Shown here: positions 45,093 through 46,917 of the stretch, piece after piece
Numbering within the stretch: position 1 is the stretch's first letter
How the letters are laid out: each line of letters begins with the position of its first letter
Made by a program: the position numbers and the translations under genes
NCBI GenBank assembly: GCA_016199935.1
Contig: JACQFS010000059.1
Location: 1 to 46,917, forward strand
From: Verrucomicrobiota bacterium
GTDB lineage: Bacteria; Verrucomicrobiota; Verrucomicrobiia; Limisphaerales; JACQFS01
Direction: 5' to 3'
DNA length: 46,917 nucleotides
Notes under the pieces: model-generated
The model's database searches: none
Told to the model about the DNA's origin: nothing
What the model saw: only the letters and a program-made list of their open reading frames with translations

Positions 45093-46592
45093 TCAGTGAG
45101 CGGGCGAAGCCGGGATGGCCGCGGCGGCCGGCGCCCCGGCGGGTGGATCGAAAACCACCGCGGGACCATGCACCGACTGCCAGCGGCGCGAGGCCTTGAG
45201 CCACGCTTCGGAGGTCAGTTCGGAGATGAGGAAAAAAACCTTCGGATGCATCACCTGCGAGGAGCCGGTGAATTCGACGGCGACTTCGGGGTCGCCGCCC
45301 AGTTCGTGACGGTCGCTCAGGTCGGCCGGCGGCCCGCCCGCGGCGGGATTGCGCCACTCGCGCGACTGCGAGCCGATATGCACGCACACGCTGCTGAACT
45401 GGAGTTTCTGAACGCACCCCTCAAAGCAGGACCAGAGCTGGCCGACGGTGGGCGCGCGCTCGGCCTCCATTTCCAGACAGCGCCCCAGGGCCAGCGCGTA
45501 GCGCGACTCGCGGCGGATCCGGCCCGCCGAGCCGAGGGCGTGGCGCAAGGCCAGCCAGTCCTCCACCCGCGCGATGGAGCGGATCCCCGCGACGGCAAAC
45601 ACCGCGCCGATGCCGAGCGCCACCGGCAGCAGCCGGCCGCTCCAAAGCACGGAAAATCCCAGCAGCAGAAAAACAAACGACAACCCGTAGAGCACCAGCA
45701 CCGTCTTCGTCGGCGTGAGGCCGAGGTTGCTCAGGCGGTGGTGGATGTGTTTTTTGTCCGGCCGGAAAATCGGCAGCCCGCGCACGCCGCGCCGCAACAT
45801 CGCCACCGCCACGTCGAAGATTGGCAGCGCGAGCGCGAGCGTCGGCGCGGCCAGCGCGGCGAACACGTCGCGCTTGTGATTGCCCGCAATCGCCAGACAG
45901 CCGATGAGAAAGCCGAGCAGATACGCGCCGCCGTCGCCCATGTAGATGCGCGCGGGCGGAAAATTGAAATAGAGAAAGCCCAGCAGCGCCGCGCCCATGC
46001 CGGTGGCCAGCAGCACGCTCAGGCTGGCGTTCGAGCGCATGGCCACATACGCCAGCAGGCACAACACCATGAAGCTGATCCCGCCCGCCAGCCCATCGAG
46101 GCCGTCCACCAGGTTGATGACATTCGTCAACGCCACCAGCCAGAACACCGTCACCACGTAACCAAACGGCCCGAGCGCGTAAACGGTGCCGGTGATCGGG
46201 TTGCTCAGTTCCGTCACGCACAGGCCGCCCACGCACACCAGCACCGCGATGAGAATCTGCGCGAGAAATTTCAGCCGCGCGCTCAACGGCCGCACGTCAT
46301 CCACGAATCCGAGCAGGAACATTCCCACCGACCCGCAAGTGATGGCGATGAACTCGCGCCGATCCTGCTGCCCCAGTTGCAGCCGGGAGAAGCCGGCCGC
46401 CGCCACCGCGAGAAATGCCGCCACCAGCGCCACGCCGCCGATGCGCGGAATGGGATTGGCGTGCGTCTGGTGGAACTGCACCCGCCGCGCGAACGTCGCC
46501 GGCCAGAGCGAGCGCTTGAGGATCAACTGGATCAACCCCCAGCAGGTTCCCAATCCGATCAGTCCGATGAAGATGATCCCAAAGGGTGACAT
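45093..46592 (-). CDS. WecA-like polyprenyl-phosphate sugar-1-phosphate transferase with C-terminal extension
   Basis: 499 residues, starting at ATG 46592 where the membrane protein begins (MSPFGIIFIGLIGLGTCWGL). Residues about 1-340 are a GT4/MraY-WecA integral-membrane phosphotransferase: Asp pair in LLGFVDDVRPLSAR, catalytic region NLVDGLDGLAGGIS, YMGDGGAYLLGFLIG and the His-rich DKKHIHHRLSNLG. It would transfer a sugar-1-phosphate to undecaprenyl phosphate, the first step of surface polysaccharide assembly. An extension of about 150 residues at the C terminus is soluble and unusual for WecA; it resembles no domain I know. The ligase gene starts 1 bp beyond its stop. Confidence 0.92.
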   Translation of the reverse strand: MSPFGIIFIGLIGLGTCWGLIQLILKRSLWPATFARRVQFHQTHANPIPRIGGVALVAAFLAVAAAGFSRLQLGQQDRREFIAITCGSVGMFLLGFVDDVRPLSARLKFLAQILIAVLVCVGGLCVTELSNPITGTVYALGPFGYVVTVFWLVALTNVINLVDGLDGLAGGISFMVLCLLAYVAMRSNASLSVLLATGMGAALLGFLYFNFPPARIYMGDGGAYLLGFLIGCLAIAGNHKRDVFAALAAPTLALALPIFDVAVAMLRRGVRGLPIFRPDKKHIHHRLSNLGLTPTKTVLVLYGLSFVFLLLGFSVLWSGRLLPVALGIGAVFAVAGIRSIARVEDWLALRHALGSAGRIRRESRYALALGRCLEMEAERAPTVGQLWSCFEGCVQKLQFSSVCVHIGSQSREWRNPAAGGPPADLSDRHELGGDPEVAVEFTGSSQVMHPKVFFLISELTSEAWLKASRRWQSVHGPAVVFDPPAGAPAAAAIPASPAH

Positions 46593-46676
46593 GAAGTGGG
46601 CGGGTTTCGGTTCGGCGTATGGTCTGGTGGCGCGGCGGTTCGTAACGGAAACGAACGCCCTTTGAAATGACAATCT

Positions 46677-46917
46677 TCAGCCGCGGTGGCCGGCCAACGC
46701 GGCCGCAAACCGTTCCGCCACGGCGCGCACATCCTCCGACTCCACCGCGGCGCGGCCCCGTCGGCCCGCGGCTTCGCGGCCGGGAACGTCGGCGAGCCAG
46801 CGTTCGATTTCGCGGGCGAGCGCCGCGCCGTCCGCGTCCGGCAACACCGCGCCGCAATTTGTCTGCCGGATGACCTGCGCCACCTCGCTCGCCTCCGGGC
46901 CGAGAAAAATCACCGGC
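46677..46917 (-). CDS. C-terminal end of a glycosyltransferase, truncated by window
   Basis: The last 78 or so residues of a gene entering from the right. The segment FLGPEASEVAQVIRQTNCGAV, followed by LAREIERWLADVPGREAAGRRGRAAVE, is the typical ending of GT-B glycosyltransferases (family 4 and relatives), where the donor-binding Glu region and terminal helix lie. It is upstream of the WecA-like gene on the same strand, 84 bp apart, so part of the same polysaccharide locus. Donor and acceptor cannot be inferred from this piece. Confidence 0.72.
   Translation of the reverse strand, partial: PVIFLGPEASEVAQVIRQTNCGAVLPDADGAALAREIERWLADVPGREAAGRRGRAAVESEDVRAVAERFAAALAGHRG

Overview
This is a GC-rich stretch of bacterial chromosome, most likely from the Verrucomicrobiota (a Pedosphaera/Limisphaera-like member; inferred from gene content and intergenic repeats, with no rRNA or marker gene to prove it). 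No tRNA, rRNA, CRISPR array, prophage or intact insertion sequence was seen.

Layout. (1) 1-3765: the end of a phenolic pigment locus of the aryl-polyene/flexirubin kind: a tyrosine ammonia-lyase-like enzyme, open at the window edge, overlapping a fused flavin halogenase-like oxidoreductase/O-methyltransferase. (2) 3766-7260: an accessory stretch with a toxin-antitoxin pair, a NagB-like sugar-phosphate isomerase with a palindromic repeat inserted in frame, two small envelope genes, a 21-bp minisatellite, a further nested palindrome and a small HTH gene. (3) 7363-14256: mostly small exported proteins: a cytosolic ferritin-like protein, a lipoprotein, DUF6600, ThuA, SYLF, PRC-barrel and transglutaminase-like proteins. 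It reads as an envelope/stress block. (4) 14528-27725: an alpha-glucan/trehalose island (TreS-maltokinase fusion, GH57/DUF3536 hydrolase, TreY, TreZ, the last three tightly spaced), followed by a DUF1328 membrane peptide and a coiled-coil lipoprotein. It is bracketed by two paralogues of an unknown family with a W-K-F-D motif. (5) 27940-35269: a three-gene minus-strand signalling operon: CheB-CheR-PAS fusion, a seven-PAS histidine kinase and a NarL-type response regulator. (6) 35279-36458: gene debris, including the start of another PAS kinase. (7) 36459-41934: a thiamine-diphosphate 2-keto-acid decarboxylase, a convergent sulfonate/nitrate-type ABC importer operon and a nine-unit WG-repeat protein. 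(8) 42246-46917: an exported metzincin-like protease and part of a surface polysaccharide locus (WecA-like phosphotransferase, glycosyltransferase fragment, and an O-antigen-ligase/TPR gene broken by a frameshift and apparent internal deletion).

How it fits together. TreS and maltokinase connect trehalose, maltose and maltose-1-phosphate; TreY and TreZ release trehalose from linear glucan; the GH57 enzyme probably trims or processes glucan. With the envelope block and the neighbouring sensor operon this suggests a desiccation/osmotic-stress region, but a regulatory link is inference from position only. The most unusual sequence feature is a set of at least four long inverted repeats, each arm of which is itself a hairpin with compensatory base changes between arms; one of them has become 30 in-frame codons of the NagB-like gene.
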